Source: JADGHX01 sp963837755 (GTDB taxonomy: Bacteria; Pseudomonadota; Gammaproteobacteria; Steroidobacterales; Steroidobacteraceae). From it: DNA of 64,000 nucleotides. The position numbers were made by a program, and so were the translations under genes. The stretch spans positions 1,736,001 to 1,800,000 of the forward strand of contig CAWIOP010000001.1 of NCBI GenBank assembly GCA_963837755.1, in the 5' to 3' direction. The stretch's first letter is position 1. Every line of letters begins with the position of its first letter. The notes beneath the pieces are model-generated. The model was not told the origin of the DNA. It saw only the letters and a program-made list of their open reading frames with translations, and searched no databases. Shown here in pieces: positions 35,038-45,825 of the stretch.

Positions 35038-38034
35038 CTAGAACCGAACCCTCATTCCCACCTTCCAGCTGGCCCCATACGTATCAAAGTACACCGGATT
35101 CGTCGGATAACCATTCCCGCCCGGCGCGACCGGCGGGTCGCGGTCGAACAGATTGGTGACCGCGCCAAACACCTCGACAGAGGAGCTCCCATCGCTCGCT
35201 CCACGCAACATGTACGACCCCGCAAGGTTCACATACGTCGCCGACGGCACCGTATTGTCATTGATGCTGTTCGGCAACGACGGATCGTACCGGGAGCTGT
35301 CCGGCCCGATATACGTCGCGTTGAAACTCCCCGACCCGATCTGGCGAATCTGCACCGTGCCGGTGAACGGCCCACGTGCGTAGCTCACCCACGCATTGCC
35401 CTGCCAGCGCGGCGAAGTATTGAAATCTCCGAATGAGGCGGTGGGCCCGGTCTGCCCCGCCCAGTTCACATCCGCGACGATGAAGTCGTAGAGATAAGAG
35501 GCCACGAGCCGGAAGTCGAGGCTCCCGCCGATGCCACTCAATGGGAGGCGATACACGGTTTCAAAGTCCACACCCCGCGTCAGAAACTGGTTGAGATTGA
35601 GCGCGGTGGTATCGACGAACGTGATGGCGCCGCCGATCGTGTCAGGGTCAACGCCATGGTTGATGCGGTCGCAGAAGGTGCCGAGCTCGAAGCAATCCTG
35701 GGCGAGCTGGCTGGAGTTGGGCGTGGTGATCGCATCCTTGATCTCCACCTCATACCAGTCCGCAGACACCTGCAGCCCCTGTGCCGCGCCCTGGAACTGG
35801 AACACGAGGCCCGCCGTCGTCGTGGTCGCATCCTCCGGCTCGAGATCGAAGCTACCCCCGCCCTGCACCTGGGTCGGTTCCGAAACGTTCCCGTGCCACG
35901 GATTCACCACGGAGCCGAATGGCCCGCCGGTCGTGAGCGCGGTCTTCGAGAAGAGCTCGCGGAATCCGCCCGCGCGAATGTCTTTCGAGCGGGTTGCGCG
36001 CACGCGGAGCCACTCGAGCGGCTGATAGATCCCGCTGATCTTCCAGGTCGTGATGTTGCGCGACGTGGATGCGCCTGTCACACCATCCGAGGATTTGTTG
36101 CGGCTCTGGCGTACGGCGCCAGCGAGCTCCAGCAAGCGGGCGAATGGCGCGTCCTTCAGCAGCGGCACGTTCACTTCGCCATAGCCTTCCACCACCTCGA
36201 TGGTGCCCTTGAAGTCGAGGCCATAGCTCAGCGTGAAGTCGTTGTACCACGGGGTCGTCGCCAGCTGATGCGTGACATCGCCCTTGTCGTGGCGGTACTC
36301 CATGCCCGCTGCCGCGCCGATCGGACCGGCACCGAAGCCGTCGAACAGATCGCCGCGCAGATTGGCTGCGACTACCTGCTGCTCGTACGTGAAATCTTCG
36401 GGCAGCGTTCGGAACACATACGCAATGGCATCCGGATTCACCTCATCGCCGCCGAAGAGGTTCAGCGGCACGCATCCTTCTGCCAGCGGGTTGAAGGCGG
36501 GGCCGGGAAGGGTGGCGCGACACACGATGTTGCCGGTCGCCGGGTCTCTCACGGCATCGAGCGCCCAACCGAGAAAGTTGTAGACACGGCCGGTGCCGTT
36601 CACCGACAGGTTCGCGAGACGTTGTGACTGCTCATTCTCTCCATATTGATAGTAGGCATCCCAGTGCCAGCGCTCGGAGATGTCGCCCGTCACTCCCGTA
36701 ACGGCGCGCCACGTCTCGTTCTTCGTGTCGTTCCGCTGCCGCACATAGTTGTTGGTGTCTGAGTTGAAGAATGCGAAGCCCGGAACGCCCGGCTGGATGT
36801 CACCGATCTGCGCCGCGACGGAGGCGGGCAGAAAAGCATTGTCGCGCTGAATGCTCGCGAGGGTCGGCCCAAGCGAGTACTGCCGGTTGTTCGACGTGCG
36901 CTTCCCGTACGAGAACTCCACGAACGGCTTCAGGTTGTCATTTGCATCGAATTCGACGTGCGCCATCGCCTCATAGTGCTTGACGGGTGGCCGGATGGTG
37001 ACGATGCCCCATGGGCTCAACTGCGAGCTGCCACCCTGCACCGGGTTCAGGAACGTGAAGTTCAAGGGTGGGAAGTTCGCGAATGCGCCCGGATCGAACG
37101 GAACCACTCCAGTTCCGTCCGCATTGAATTGCGTGTTGATGAGGCCGGGTGCGAATGGCTGCAGCGCCGGGAAGACGCCGGTCGGAGTTTCGTTTGGGGC
37201 ACGCGAATCGGGGCCGATCACGCGATTGGGAACGCCATTGGCCCCGGGCGTGGGGTTGGTGAACACGTTCCAGCTTTCTGCGCACCAGGAGCGCACTTCC
37301 GCGCAATCCCCGATTCCGCCATCGTCCGCGTATTCGCCGCCGACGATGAGGTGCACGCGACCGTCCGCGAAGCCGCGGCCGTAGGCGGCCGAGGCATGCC
37401 AGCTCTCGCCGTCCCCTTCAAACGTTGCGCTGGGATCAACCTGCGCTTTGAACCCCTCGAGCTGGTTGTCGAGAATCACGTTGACGACACCGGCCACGGC
37501 GTCCGTGCCATACGCGGCGGAGGCGCCGCCCGTCACCGTCTCGATTCGTGCCACCATGTTCGAGGGAATGAGGTTCAGATCGACCGCGCCGCCGTTCGTG
37601 CTCGGCACGAAGCGCCGACCATCCACCAGGGTGAGCGTGCGCGTTCCAAAGAAGGGATTGAGCCCACGCAGGTTCGCAAGCTGCGCACCAACGTTGAAAT
37701 TTCCGAGGCCGATGTTGGCGGCGGTCACGAAAGCGGAGTTCTGAGGCAACTGCGCGACCACGTCGCCCACGTTGGCGAGCCCGAGCTTTTCCATCTCCTG
37801 GCTGCCGACCACCGTCACCGGATTGGGCGCCGTGAACGTGCTTCGTCCCACGCGCGAGCCCGTGACGACGACTTCCCGCAGATCGGGTTGTCCATCGGCA
37901 GCGCCCGCGGGAGGTGTCTGCGCTTGTGAGACGCTACAAGTCGCCGCCGCGCAGAGCGCGAAAAGCGTAACTAGAGATGACGTCGAGACACCGCGGCGAA
38001 TCCGCGCCTGACCTGCTTTTGACCGAGAGCTCAT
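35038..38034 (-). CDS. TonB-dependent outer-membrane receptor
   Basis: 998 residues. Signal peptide about 1-39 (LVTLFALCAAATCSVSQAQ), a TonB-box-like LREVVVTGSRV, plug domain (NPVTVVGSQEMEKLGLANVGDVVAQLPQ; LRGLNPFFGTRTLTLVDGRR; GGASAAYGTDAVAGVVNVIL) and a 22-strand-type barrel ending in Phe (KVGMRVRF). It is of the large Xanthomonadales/Caulobacterales type often used for plant-derived or other complex substrates. No partner transporter or regulator is adjacent, so the ligand cannot be assigned. Confidence 0.93.
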   Translation of the reverse strand: MSSRSKAGQARIRRGVSTSSLVTLFALCAAATCSVSQAQTPPAGAADGQPDLREVVVTGSRVGRSTFTAPNPVTVVGSQEMEKLGLANVGDVVAQLPQNSAFVTAANIGLGNFNVGAQLANLRGLNPFFGTRTLTLVDGRRFVPSTNGGAVDLNLIPSNMVARIETVTGGASAAYGTDAVAGVVNVILDNQLEGFKAQVDPSATFEGDGESWHASAAYGRGFADGRVHLIVGGEYADDGGIGDCAEVRSWCAESWNVFTNPTPGANGVPNRVIGPDSRAPNETPTGVFPALQPFAPGLINTQFNADGTGVVPFDPGAFANFPPLNFTFLNPVQGGSSQLSPWGIVTIRPPVKHYEAMAHVEFDANDNLKPFVEFSYGKRTSNNRQYSLGPTLASIQRDNAFLPASVAAQIGDIQPGVPGFAFFNSDTNNYVRQRNDTKNETWRAVTGVTGDISERWHWDAYYQYGENEQSQRLANLSVNGTGRVYNFLGWALDAVRDPATGNIVCRATLPGPAFNPLAEGCVPLNLFGGDEVNPDAIAYVFRTLPEDFTYEQQVVAANLRGDLFDGFGAGPIGAAAGMEYRHDKGDVTHQLATTPWYNDFTLSYGLDFKGTIEVVEGYGEVNVPLLKDAPFARLLELAGAVRQSRNKSSDGVTGASTSRNITTWKISGIYQPLEWLRVRATRSKDIRAGGFRELFSKTALTTGGPFGSVVNPWHGNVSEPTQVQGGGSFDLEPEDATTTTAGLVFQFQGAAQGLQVSADWYEVEIKDAITTPNSSQLAQDCFELGTFCDRINHGVDPDTIGGAITFVDTTALNLNQFLTRGVDFETVYRLPLSGIGGSLDFRLVASYLYDFIVADVNWAGQTGPTASFGDFNTSPRWQGNAWVSYARGPFTGTVQIRQIGSGSFNATYIGPDSSRYDPSLPNSINDNTVPSATYVNLAGSYMLRGASDGSSSVEVFGAVTNLFDRDPPVAPGGNGYPTNPVYFDTYGASWKVGMRVRF

Positions 38035-38338
38035 GGACGTCCCCCTTGCAGAGCGCGTTGCCTCTGCCAGCCACTTGCGAACGGCGAGCCACCGGCATCG
38101 CCTGCCGCCGGTGAGCTCATTTCTTGTCTGCAGCGGTATTCAGTCTGTATCCAAACGGACGCCTCTGTCTAATGGGGGAGTGCTCAACGGCGCAGCCTCG
38201 TGACGGCCATACCAGCAGGTGGCGGCGCAGATTTCCGGCTTGTGGCAACTTCGGCACGATCCGTGACCAAGTCAGTGTCAGTGCCGTTGGACGCCGATTC
38301 AGGTCGAAGCCGCCTCTCAGTTGCATGAGAGAGGCCTC
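38035..38338. other. Receptor upstream region
   Basis: About 300 bases between the TonB receptor start and the first att-like repeat. It should hold the receptor promoter, but no clear operator was identified. Confidence 0.4.
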
Positions 38339-38509
<171 letters not shown>

Positions 38510-38997
38510 GTCTCCGCCGCAGTCGCGCGTTCCACAGAGCGCTAAGCTCTTCTTCTGAAAGCTGCTCGTTGATTCGATTCTCTGAGTGCGGCGGAGACCG
38601 TCGTCTGTCTCCACACCGTCGACTGCGTTGAAATCTCCAGCAAATCCGGGCAAGTCAGCCGCCACCGCTGGCTGCAATCCACCAACCCACCCCTCATACG
38701 GCACTGACAGAACGGTGGCCAACCGACACTGTATCGTGACGCGCTGGCGTGAACGTGCAGAGCCTACCGATGCAGGGGGTTCTCAGTTGGCCCGCGCGGC
38801 TTTCGCGCGTCTCCTCCTTGCTGTGGAAATCAGTGTATGGCTTGAAGTCCATGCCGCGGCCATCTGCATAGTCGAACGTCAGCCGATGCAGGTCCTTCAT
38901 CCGGCGTGCGCAAGTTCGTCGAGCCGTTCGACGCGCGGCATGCGGCCCTCGAGCGTCGCGCAGCCTGCGCGGCTTAGCGCGGCCACAGCCGATTCGA
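38510..38997. other. No gene recognised right of the first att-like repeat
   Basis: About 490 bases with overlapping short frames on both strands and no family match. No integrase is adjacent here, unlike at the second repeat. Confidence 0.4.
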
Positions 38998-39363
38998 CTA
39001 GTCCGCGGGCGTGGCGAACAGCGCCCGCAGATCCACTTCCATGCGTGCGAGCCGCGCGCGCAACGCGGGCCATTCATCTTTCAGGAATTTCGTGCGCTCG
39101 CGCTTCATGAGGCCCGCGCGCACGTCCGGCTTTACGATGAGGCCCACACCGCGCAGCGTTTCCACGAACCCCTCGCGCTGCAGCTCGCGATACGCCTTCG
39201 CGGCGGTGAGCGGATTCACGTCGTACGCTTCCGCGAGCCCGCGCACGGACGGCAGCATCTCGCCTTCCGGATACGTGCGATCGAGAATGCCGGCGATGAG
39301 CTCGTCCATCAGCTGACGGTAGATGGACTGCTCGTTCTTCCACTTGTGCGGACGCTTCTTCAC
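38998..39363 (-). CDS. GntR-family regulator (YtrA-like, short)
   Basis: 121 residues from a GTG start with GAGGTGA upstream. N-terminal GntR winged helix: SIYRQLMDELIAGILDRTYPEG, MLPSVRGLAEAYDVNPLTAAKAYRELQREGFV. The C-terminal tail is short and helical, as in YtrA-type regulators that control ABC transporters. It is divergent from the adaptor-ATPase-permease operon and probably represses it in response to an antibiotic or peptide. Confidence 0.88.
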   Translation of the reverse strand: MKKRPHKWKNEQSIYRQLMDELIAGILDRTYPEGEMLPSVRGLAEAYDVNPLTAAKAYRELQREGFVETLRGVGLIVKPDVRAGLMKRERTKFLKDEWPALRARLARMEVDLRALFATPAD

Positions 39364-39485
39364 GCGGATCACCTCGGTGCGGCGCGTGTGCCCGCGCCGC
39401 CATGTCCATAGAGTAGCTTGACTCGCGCCCGCTTCCAATGTACTAATTGCTTGCTGTATTACTCAGGTAACACGGTAAACAATCG

Positions 39486-40826
39486 GTGAATCACCGCGCC
39501 GTCCGCACACTGTTCCGCGAGCCCGTCCCCGTCGCCGAGGACGATGCGGAGCCCGTCTCGACGATGGACCGGCGCGTCGCATCGCCGTCCGGCCGGAGGC
39601 GCTGGCTGCTGTTGGTCCTGGCGGGCGTGCTGCTCGTCGGCGCAGCCGCTGCCGCGTACGTGAAGCTCGGGCTCACGCGCACGCTGGTCGTGAAGCGTGA
39701 GCAGCTCGTGCTGGCCACCGTGCAGAGCGGCCTGTTCGCCGAATACGTTCCGGCCACGGCGACGATAGCGCCACGTACCGCCGCCTACCTCGATGCCGTC
39801 GAGGGCGGTCAGGTGGCGGAGGTGCTGGTCGAGGAGGGGGCCTTCGTCGAGCGCGGCCAAGTCCTGGTGCGACTGAAGAACACGAACCTGCAGCTCGAAG
39901 TGCTCGGCCGTCAGGCGCAGCTCATGGAGCAGCTCGATCGGCTCAATTCCACGATGCTGTCCTTCGAGCAGGCACGGCTCGGCCACGAGCGCGACCTCAT
40001 CGACGCGGGCGCGCAAATCCGACAGCTCTCGCAACGTCTCGCGCGGCGTCAGGCGCTCGGCGCCTCGGGCGCGGTGTCCGCGGCGGAGATCGAGGAGATC
40101 GGCATCGATCTCGAGCGCTACCGCGATCTGCAGAAGACCATGATCGCCGCCCGCGACGTCGACGCGAAGTTCCAGACGCAGCAGATGGTGCAGCTGCGCG
40201 ATGCGATCAAGGCCACGCAGGGGAACCTCGCGATGGCGGGGGAGACCCTGCAGAGCCTCGTCGTGAAGGCGCCCATCAGCGGCCAGCTCTCGGCGCTCGA
40301 TGCGGATCTCGGCGCGGCCAAGGCGCCGGGGCAGCGCATCGGTCAGATCGACGACTCGACGGCCTACAAAGCCGAGGCGAGCATCGATGAGTTCTATCTC
40401 GGGCGCGTGGCGATCGGGCAGCGGGCGAGCGCGGAGATCGACGGCCGCACGCAGCGGCTCGAGGTCGCGAAGGTCTATCCGCAAGTGCGCGACCGGCAGT
40501 TCAAGGTGGACCTGCTGTTCCTCGACGGCGCGCCGCCGGCGTTGCGACGCGGACAGTCGCTGCAGGTCCGGCTGGAGATCGGCGCGGCTCGCCAGGGCCT
40601 CATCACTGCGAACGGGCCTTTCTACGAAGATACCGGCGGCACGTGGGTTTTCGTGCTGAGCCCCTCCGGCAGCGAAGCGCAGCGGCGCGCCGTGCGGCTC
40701 GGACGGCGGAATCCCGAGCAGATCGAAGTGCTGTCCGGTCTCGCCGCCAGCGAGCGCATCATCACTTCGAGCTACGAGACGCTGCGAGCCTACGACCGCA
40801 TCGCCATCCGCGCGGGCACGAAATAA
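39486..40826 (+). CDS. HlyD-type periplasmic adaptor of an ABC efflux system
   Basis: 446 residues: a cytoplasmic N-terminus, one membrane helix (WLLLVLAGVLLVGAAAAAYV, about 40-60), a lipoyl half-motif (LDAVEGGQVAEVLVEEGAFVERGQVLVRL), a long coiled-coil hairpin, the second lipoyl half (VVKAPISGQLSALDADLGAAKAPGQRIGQI), beta-barrel and membrane-proximal domains. Adaptors of this type bridge a MacB permease to an outer-membrane channel. First gene of a three-gene operon. Confidence 0.9.
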   Translation: MNHRAVRTLFREPVPVAEDDAEPVSTMDRRVASPSGRRRWLLLVLAGVLLVGAAAAAYVKLGLTRTLVVKREQLVLATVQSGLFAEYVPATATIAPRTAAYLDAVEGGQVAEVLVEEGAFVERGQVLVRLKNTNLQLEVLGRQAQLMEQLDRLNSTMLSFEQARLGHERDLIDAGAQIRQLSQRLARRQALGASGAVSAAEIEEIGIDLERYRDLQKTMIAARDVDAKFQTQQMVQLRDAIKATQGNLAMAGETLQSLVVKAPISGQLSALDADLGAAKAPGQRIGQIDDSTAYKAEASIDEFYLGRVAIGQRASAEIDGRTQRLEVAKVYPQVRDRQFKVDLLFLDGAPPALRRGQSLQVRLEIGAARQGLITANGPFYEDTGGTWVFVLSPSGSEAQRRAVRLGRRNPEQIEVLSGLAASERIITSSYETLRAYDRIAIRAGTK

Positions 40827-40843
40827 GAAGGGAGAACCTGGCC

Positions 40844-41554
40844 GTGATTACCCTCAGACACATCAATAAGAATTACCGCGCCGACAACCTCGAGACGGCG
40901 GCGCTCGCGGACGTGAGCCTGCAGATCGACCCGGGCGAGTTCGTCGCCGTGATGGGTCCGTCCGGTTGCGGCAAGTCGACGCTCCTCAATGTCGTGGGCA
41001 TGATCGACTCCCCGTCCTCGGGCGAGTACGTGTTCGCAGGGCAGGACGTGGCGCAGTGGCCCGAGAGCCGGCTGGTCGAGCTGCGCAAGCGCAATCTCGG
41101 TTTCATCTTTCAGAGCTTCAACCTCATCGATGATCTCACGGTTTACGAGAACATCGAGCTGCCGCTGTTTTATCAGAACGCCCCGCGCGCTACGCGCCGG
41201 GCGCGCGTGCGCGAAGTGCTGGAGCTCGTCGACCTGAACGCCCGCGCGCGGCACAAGCCGGCGCAGCTCTCGGGCGGACAGCAGCAGCGCGTCGCCGTGG
41301 CACGCGCGGTGGTCACGGACCCGAAACTCATTCTCGCGGACGAGCCCACCGGCAACCTGGACAGCAAGAACGGCGAGGAAGTGCTGGGGATGCTGGACAT
41401 CCTGAACCAGCAGGGCACAACCATCCTCATGGTCACGCACTCGGAGATGCACGCCGCGCATGCACACCGCATAGTGACAATGCTGGACGGCCGCATCGTC
41501 ACGCAGACGCACTCGTCGCGCGAGTCTCCCGCACCGGAGACCGCCCGTGCTTAA
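40844..41554 (+). CDS. ABC transporter ATP-binding protein, MacB type
   Basis: 236 residues from GTG 40844 with GGGAG upstream. Walker A GPSGCGKST, Q-loop FIFQSFNLI, signature LSGGQQQR, Walker B LILADEPTGNLD and switch His MVTHSE are intact. It ends 8 bases inside the following permease gene, so the two are translationally coupled. Confidence 0.93.
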   Translation: MITLRHINKNYRADNLETAALADVSLQIDPGEFVAVMGPSGCGKSTLLNVVGMIDSPSSGEYVFAGQDVAQWPESRLVELRKRNLGFIFQSFNLIDDLTVYENIELPLFYQNAPRATRRARVREVLELVDLNARARHKPAQLSGGQQQRVAVARAVVTDPKLILADEPTGNLDSKNGEEVLGMLDILNQQGTTILMVTHSEMHAAHAHRIVTMLDGRIVTQTHSSRESPAPETARA

Positions 41555-44024
41555 GCACTACCTGACGAATGCGATACGCAGCTTCTGGCGTTTCCGGGTT
41601 ACCGCGCTCGTCAACCTGGCTGGCCTCACGCTGGCGCTGGTCTGTTTCATCGCCACGTATCTCTTCCTCGACACGCTGCTGAGGAATGGTGATCTGCAGT
41701 TCGCGAACTCCTCGCGGATCTACGTTGTAACCGAGGAGCTCTGGACCACGCCGACGCAGCGACTGATCCCGCCGTTCCCGATGGCCTCACCGGGCGTGGG
41801 GCGCTATCTGCGCACCGATCTGCCGGGCCTCGAGGCGGTGGCGCGCGTCCTCGGTCTTGGGCCGGGTGGCGCCGCCAGCGACGATCGCAGCGTCGATCTG
41901 TTCTTCGCCGCGGCGGATCCGGACTTTCTCAAGATCTTCGATCTGCGGCTGGTCGATGGCGAGCTGCAGCACGCGCTCGATGCGAATAGCAATGTCATCA
42001 TCACCGAGCAGGCGGCGCAGCGGCTCTTCGGAACCGCGCATGCAGCCGGCCGCGCCTTGCTGCTCCAGAACAAGGCTGAGGTGACGGTGGCGGCAGTGGT
42101 CGGCGCTCTGCCAATGGGCTCGCACATGGGTGATAACGCAAACGCGGCGTTACGCTTCGATCTGCTTCTGCCGATGAACGCCCTCAAGTCGGGCAACGTC
42201 AGCCTCCGCATGGACCCGGACGTGGGGCAGTGGGGAAACGACAGCTACTATACCTACGCACTCCTGCCCAAGGACGGCAGCATCTCGCCAGCGAACCTCA
42301 AGGAGACGTTGCGCACGTTTGCGTCACGTCACGTCCCGAAGGAAGAGATCATCCTGGTGCACGACGCAGTCCCGCTGGGGCACGTCAGGCTCGCCATGCT
42401 CGAGGCGCTCGCCAGCACCCCGCTGCCGCTGACAGCCAGCGCCTTCCTGCTCGATGCGCTCATTCTCGCCATTGCCTGTCTCAACTACGCGAATCTGAGC
42501 GTGGCCATCGCCACGACGCGCGCCCGCGAGATCGGCATGCGCAAGGTGCTCGGTGCGACGCAGCCGCATCTCATGCGGCAGTATCTCGTGGAAGCGGCCC
42601 TGATCGGCGCAATCGCGCTCGTTGTGGTGCTGGTTGGCACTGCCCTCGCCATGCCGGCGATCACGCTCGCATTCGGGCTCGAGTTCCAGTTCAGCTCGTT
42701 GTTGCGCCCGGGATTGTGGGGGCTCGTGCTGCTCTTGCTTGGAGCGATCAGTCTGGTCGGCGGTGCGTATCCGGCACTCGTACTGTCGCGCGTGAGACCT
42801 GTGGAGTCATTGCGAGCGGGAACAGTTCGCGCAGGCCCGCGATTCGTGCCGACCTTGCTGGTGGGCCTGCAGTTCGCGGCCGCGAGCTTTCTGCTCGTCG
42901 TGGCGCTGCTCATGTCCGCTCAGAACCGCGTGCTGCAGCGGACCGGCATCCACCCGGATCGAGATCCCGTCGTGACCATCGACAACAATCTCGTGTCGCT
43001 GGGCGTCTCGCTTGACACGCTACGGAGCGAGCTCCTGCGGGATCCGCGCGTCAAGTCGGTGTCTGCGGTGATGTCGCGGCCGTGGAGCAGCGGCGGGCCA
43101 CATTGGAACTGGCGTCGCAGTGAGGACGTCTCGGCCCCTACACCCGTGGCGATTGTGAACCCGATCTCCTACGACTTCTTCGCCACGGTCGGAATCCACA
43201 TCCTCGCCGGCCGCGATTTCGATCGCGCCCGGGCCGATGCGTTCCCGCTGTTCGGACCCAAGCCGTCGGGCCCGCCGCCGCCGGTCATCATCGATCTCGA
43301 TCTGCTGCGTCAGCTCGGCTGGGAGAGGCCGGAGCAGGCCATCGATCAGCTCGTTTATCGGGTCACCCCGTGGATCCCTGGCGCGCGCGTGCAACCCGCG
43401 CGCGTCGTCGGCGTCGCGGAGAACGGTTACCCGCGCCTCGTCGGACCCAATGCCGATGCGAATATCTACGTCCTCGCGCCGTTGGGTTCCAATGTGCCGC
43501 TGGTGCGGCTCTTGCGCACGGACATTCCCGGAGGCCTCGCGCACATCGACGCGGTGTGGAAGCGACTCGTGCCGAAGGTGCCGGTGCGCAGGCAGTTCCT
43601 CGATGAGCTGTTCAACGCTGCCTACGAGACCTTCGGGACGGTGGGCGCCGTGCTGACGGGTCTCGCCGCGTCCGCATTCGTGATCGCGGTAATGGGGCTC
43701 ATCGGGATGGCCATCCACATCACCGGGCGCCGGCTGCGCGAGATCGGCATCCGCAAAACGCTCGGCGCCACCGCGCACGGTGTGGTGCTGATGCTGCTGC
43801 GGGATTTTTCGAAACCGGTGTTGATCGCGAACGTGATCGCGTGGCCGTTCGCTTTCTTCGCGGGCAGGCTCTACCTCAACCTGTTCACGCAGCGTGCCAC
43901 GCTGACGCCATGGCCCTTCATGGTGAGCCTCGCGATCACGCTCGGGATCGCCTGGCTCGCCGTCAGTGCGCAGGCGTTCCGGGCGGCGTCAGTGAAGCCT
44001 GCGAACGTGCTGCATCTGGATTGA
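41547..44024 (+). CDS. Large FtsX/MacB-type permease with two FtsX domains
   Basis: 825 residues starting with GTG inside the ATPase gene. Two tandem MacB_PCD-FtsX units: N-terminal helix at about 20-42, periplasmic domain, three helices near 290-420 (TTRAREIGMRKVLGATQPHLMRQ), a second helix near 430-460, second periplasmic domain and three C-terminal helices (GRRLREIGIRKTLGATAHGVVLM). Such fused permeases work as a single chain and are common in Xanthomonadales and Bacteroidetes exporters. The substrate is unknown. Confidence 0.92.
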   Translation: MLKHYLTNAIRSFWRFRVTALVNLAGLTLALVCFIATYLFLDTLLRNGDLQFANSSRIYVVTEELWTTPTQRLIPPFPMASPGVGRYLRTDLPGLEAVARVLGLGPGGAASDDRSVDLFFAAADPDFLKIFDLRLVDGELQHALDANSNVIITEQAAQRLFGTAHAAGRALLLQNKAEVTVAAVVGALPMGSHMGDNANAALRFDLLLPMNALKSGNVSLRMDPDVGQWGNDSYYTYALLPKDGSISPANLKETLRTFASRHVPKEEIILVHDAVPLGHVRLAMLEALASTPLPLTASAFLLDALILAIACLNYANLSVAIATTRAREIGMRKVLGATQPHLMRQYLVEAALIGAIALVVVLVGTALAMPAITLAFGLEFQFSSLLRPGLWGLVLLLLGAISLVGGAYPALVLSRVRPVESLRAGTVRAGPRFVPTLLVGLQFAAASFLLVVALLMSAQNRVLQRTGIHPDRDPVVTIDNNLVSLGVSLDTLRSELLRDPRVKSVSAVMSRPWSSGGPHWNWRRSEDVSAPTPVAIVNPISYDFFATVGIHILAGRDFDRARADAFPLFGPKPSGPPPPVIIDLDLLRQLGWERPEQAIDQLVYRVTPWIPGARVQPARVVGVAENGYPRLVGPNADANIYVLAPLGSNVPLVRLLRTDIPGGLAHIDAVWKRLVPKVPVRRQFLDELFNAAYETFGTVGAVLTGLAASAFVIAVMGLIGMAIHITGRRLREIGIRKTLGATAHGVVLMLLRDFSKPVLIANVIAWPFAFFAGRLYLNLFTQRATLTPWPFMVSLAITLGIAWLAVSAQAFRAASVKPANVLHLD

Positions 44025-44130
44025 TTGCACGTGGCGAAGTGCGCCGGGGACGAGCGGAATTTGATCTGCCCGGCCGCAACTATGGACAACCGGTTTCCGC
44101 AGTGGCAGGTGACATCCAGAGACAGCACGG

Positions 44131-44630
44131 TCAGGCCGGAGGCGGGCGCTGCCGCTCGAACTTGGGATTTCTCGCGGCCCGGAAGAAGAGCCGACGCAAG
44201 CGCCGGGCCTCGGCTTCGTCCTTCAGTTTGTGTGCCAGTGCATGCTCGGCGAACTCCCTTGGGAAGAACGCGACCTCTGCCGCCCAGTCGCGGAACGTCG
44301 AACGAAAACCGTGCTGGGTAGCGACCCTGTTTTGCTCTGGATCCAGATACCCGATGCCGCCGCACCTGAGATCAGCCTCGTGCATTCCATCGATGATCGC
44401 CCCGAAGGCGGAGTCGGACAGCTCGCCGCCCTCTGGCGCCGGGAAGAGCAGATCGCAGCCCTCGACCACAGGCAGGCTCTCATAGAGCGCCATTGCAGCA
44501 TCTGAGAGGGGCACCACGTGCTCTTTCTCCAGCTTCATCCGGTCAGCCGGGATCGTCCAGCGTCGCAGAGCGACGTTGATTTCGCTCCGCCGGGCGCCAC
44601 GGATCTCCTGACTGCGGGCGGCGGTGTTGC
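44131..44630 (-). pseudogene. P4-type integrase, C-terminal fragment
   Basis: Reads TAARSQEIRGARRSEINVAL, WTIPADRMKLEKEHVVPLSD, HGFRSTFRDWAAE (HxxR box) and FAEHALAHKLKDEAEA. The first catalytic Arg and the HxxR box remain, but the Tyr motif (normally AYxR) reads EARRLRR. The N-terminal arm-binding and core-binding domains are missing; upstream the sequence switches to an outer-membrane protein scrap at about 44630. Confidence 0.8.
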
Positions 44631-44947
44631 CGCGTCACTCGCTGACCGTCAAGTACGACTACTTCTATCTCGATTTCGATCAAGGGAGCCTGCGTTACTT
44701 TTCGCCCGCCAACTTCAAGGTGCACACCCCCGGGGTCGACTGGCGTTATCACGCCAGCGAAAGTTTCACGGCGGGTCTCAAGGCGGGTATTCCGATGCGC
44801 GTTGGTGGATCTACCGGGTATGTGGCGGGCGGCTTCTTCAGCTGGAATGCCTCATCGACGTTTTCGATTGAGGGCCGGGTCAGAGTAGTGGATGACACTC
44901 AATATCACGTGACCTCCTTCACTCTGGGGCCACGAGTCATCTTCTAG
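44630..44947 (+). pseudogene. C-terminal fragment of an outer-membrane beta-barrel protein
   Basis: About 105 residues in alternating hydrophobic pattern (LTVKYDYFYLDFDQ, RYFSPANFKVHTPGVDWRY, GYVAGGFFSW, FTLGPRVIF) ending in Phe, the usual last residue of outer-membrane barrels. No start or signal peptide; the 5' part was lost at the junction with the integrase fragment. Confidence 0.6.
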
Positions 44948-45211
44948 TGGTTGACGTCTCGCGGTCCCGAAAACAGGTCGGGTTGATCAGTGCGAGCGCG
45001 TTCCGCCAATCCAACGACGCTGGAGGCAAGGCGCCGCACCTGTGCACAGTAGTTGTCCAGCCACGATGAAATGCGTGGCTCGGCGAGCGCAGGGGCGCCA
45101 GTCGCAAAAACCAGAGACTCGTTGCAGGTTGGTGCGATCCGCTGCATCTTGGGTTCTGGTGCATTGGCGGCCCGGTCGTAAGATCCAGGGCTCCTTTGTG
45201 GGGGTTCAGAA

Positions 45212-45690
45212 ATGACCAGACCGATAGCGCGCGACGCCATCTACCGGCGGCGCCGGTTCGAGGCCGAGATCATCGAACTCTGCTTTCGCTGGTACATCAC
45301 GTATCGGCTCAGCTACCGAGACCTGGTCGCGATGATGGTGGAGCGCGGACTGACCGTGTCACATACGACGATCCTGCGATGGGTTGTCGCTACGTGCCGC
45401 AGTTCGAGAAGCGGTGGAATCGGTGGGCACGTCGGGTGAGCTCGTACTGGAGGGTTGACGAGACCTACATCTGCATACGAGGCAAGTGGCACTACCTCTA
45501 CCGTGCCGTCGACAAGCACGGCAAGACGGTGGACTTTCTGCTTCGTCCGGATCGCGGCATCGCGGCATCGCGGCATCGCAGCCGCGCAGGCGTTTTTCCG
45601 CAAAGCATTGACCACCAGCTTGCCGCGGTGGCCACGCAAGGTGACGCTCGACGGACACACACCCTCGGGGCGGGCCGTCAGCGACGGGCC
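45212..45690 (+). pseudogene. IS6-family transposase, frameshifted and truncated
   Basis: N-terminal region IIELCFRWYITYRLSYRDLV, MMVERGLTVSHTTILRWV, then after a one-base loss near 45390 RYVPQFEKRWNRWARRV and WRVDETYICIRGKWHYLYRAVDKHGKTVDF with the first DDE Asp. A second break follows an 8-base unit GGCATCGC present three times (about 45559-45582), after which AAAQAFFRKALTTSLPRWP continues in another frame. The rest of the catalytic domain is missing. Confidence 0.85.
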
Positions 45691-45825
45691 TGGTCGCTCA
45701 TGCAGCTATGGAACCGCGCTCTCGCGTAGGGGGCTAGCCGGTCGTAGCCAAGAGTAGCCAAGAATAGGCTCGCTCTGGGGTCCGCCAATGCACGAGATCC
45801 GGCCCAGCCGGAGCTCACCGTGCCT

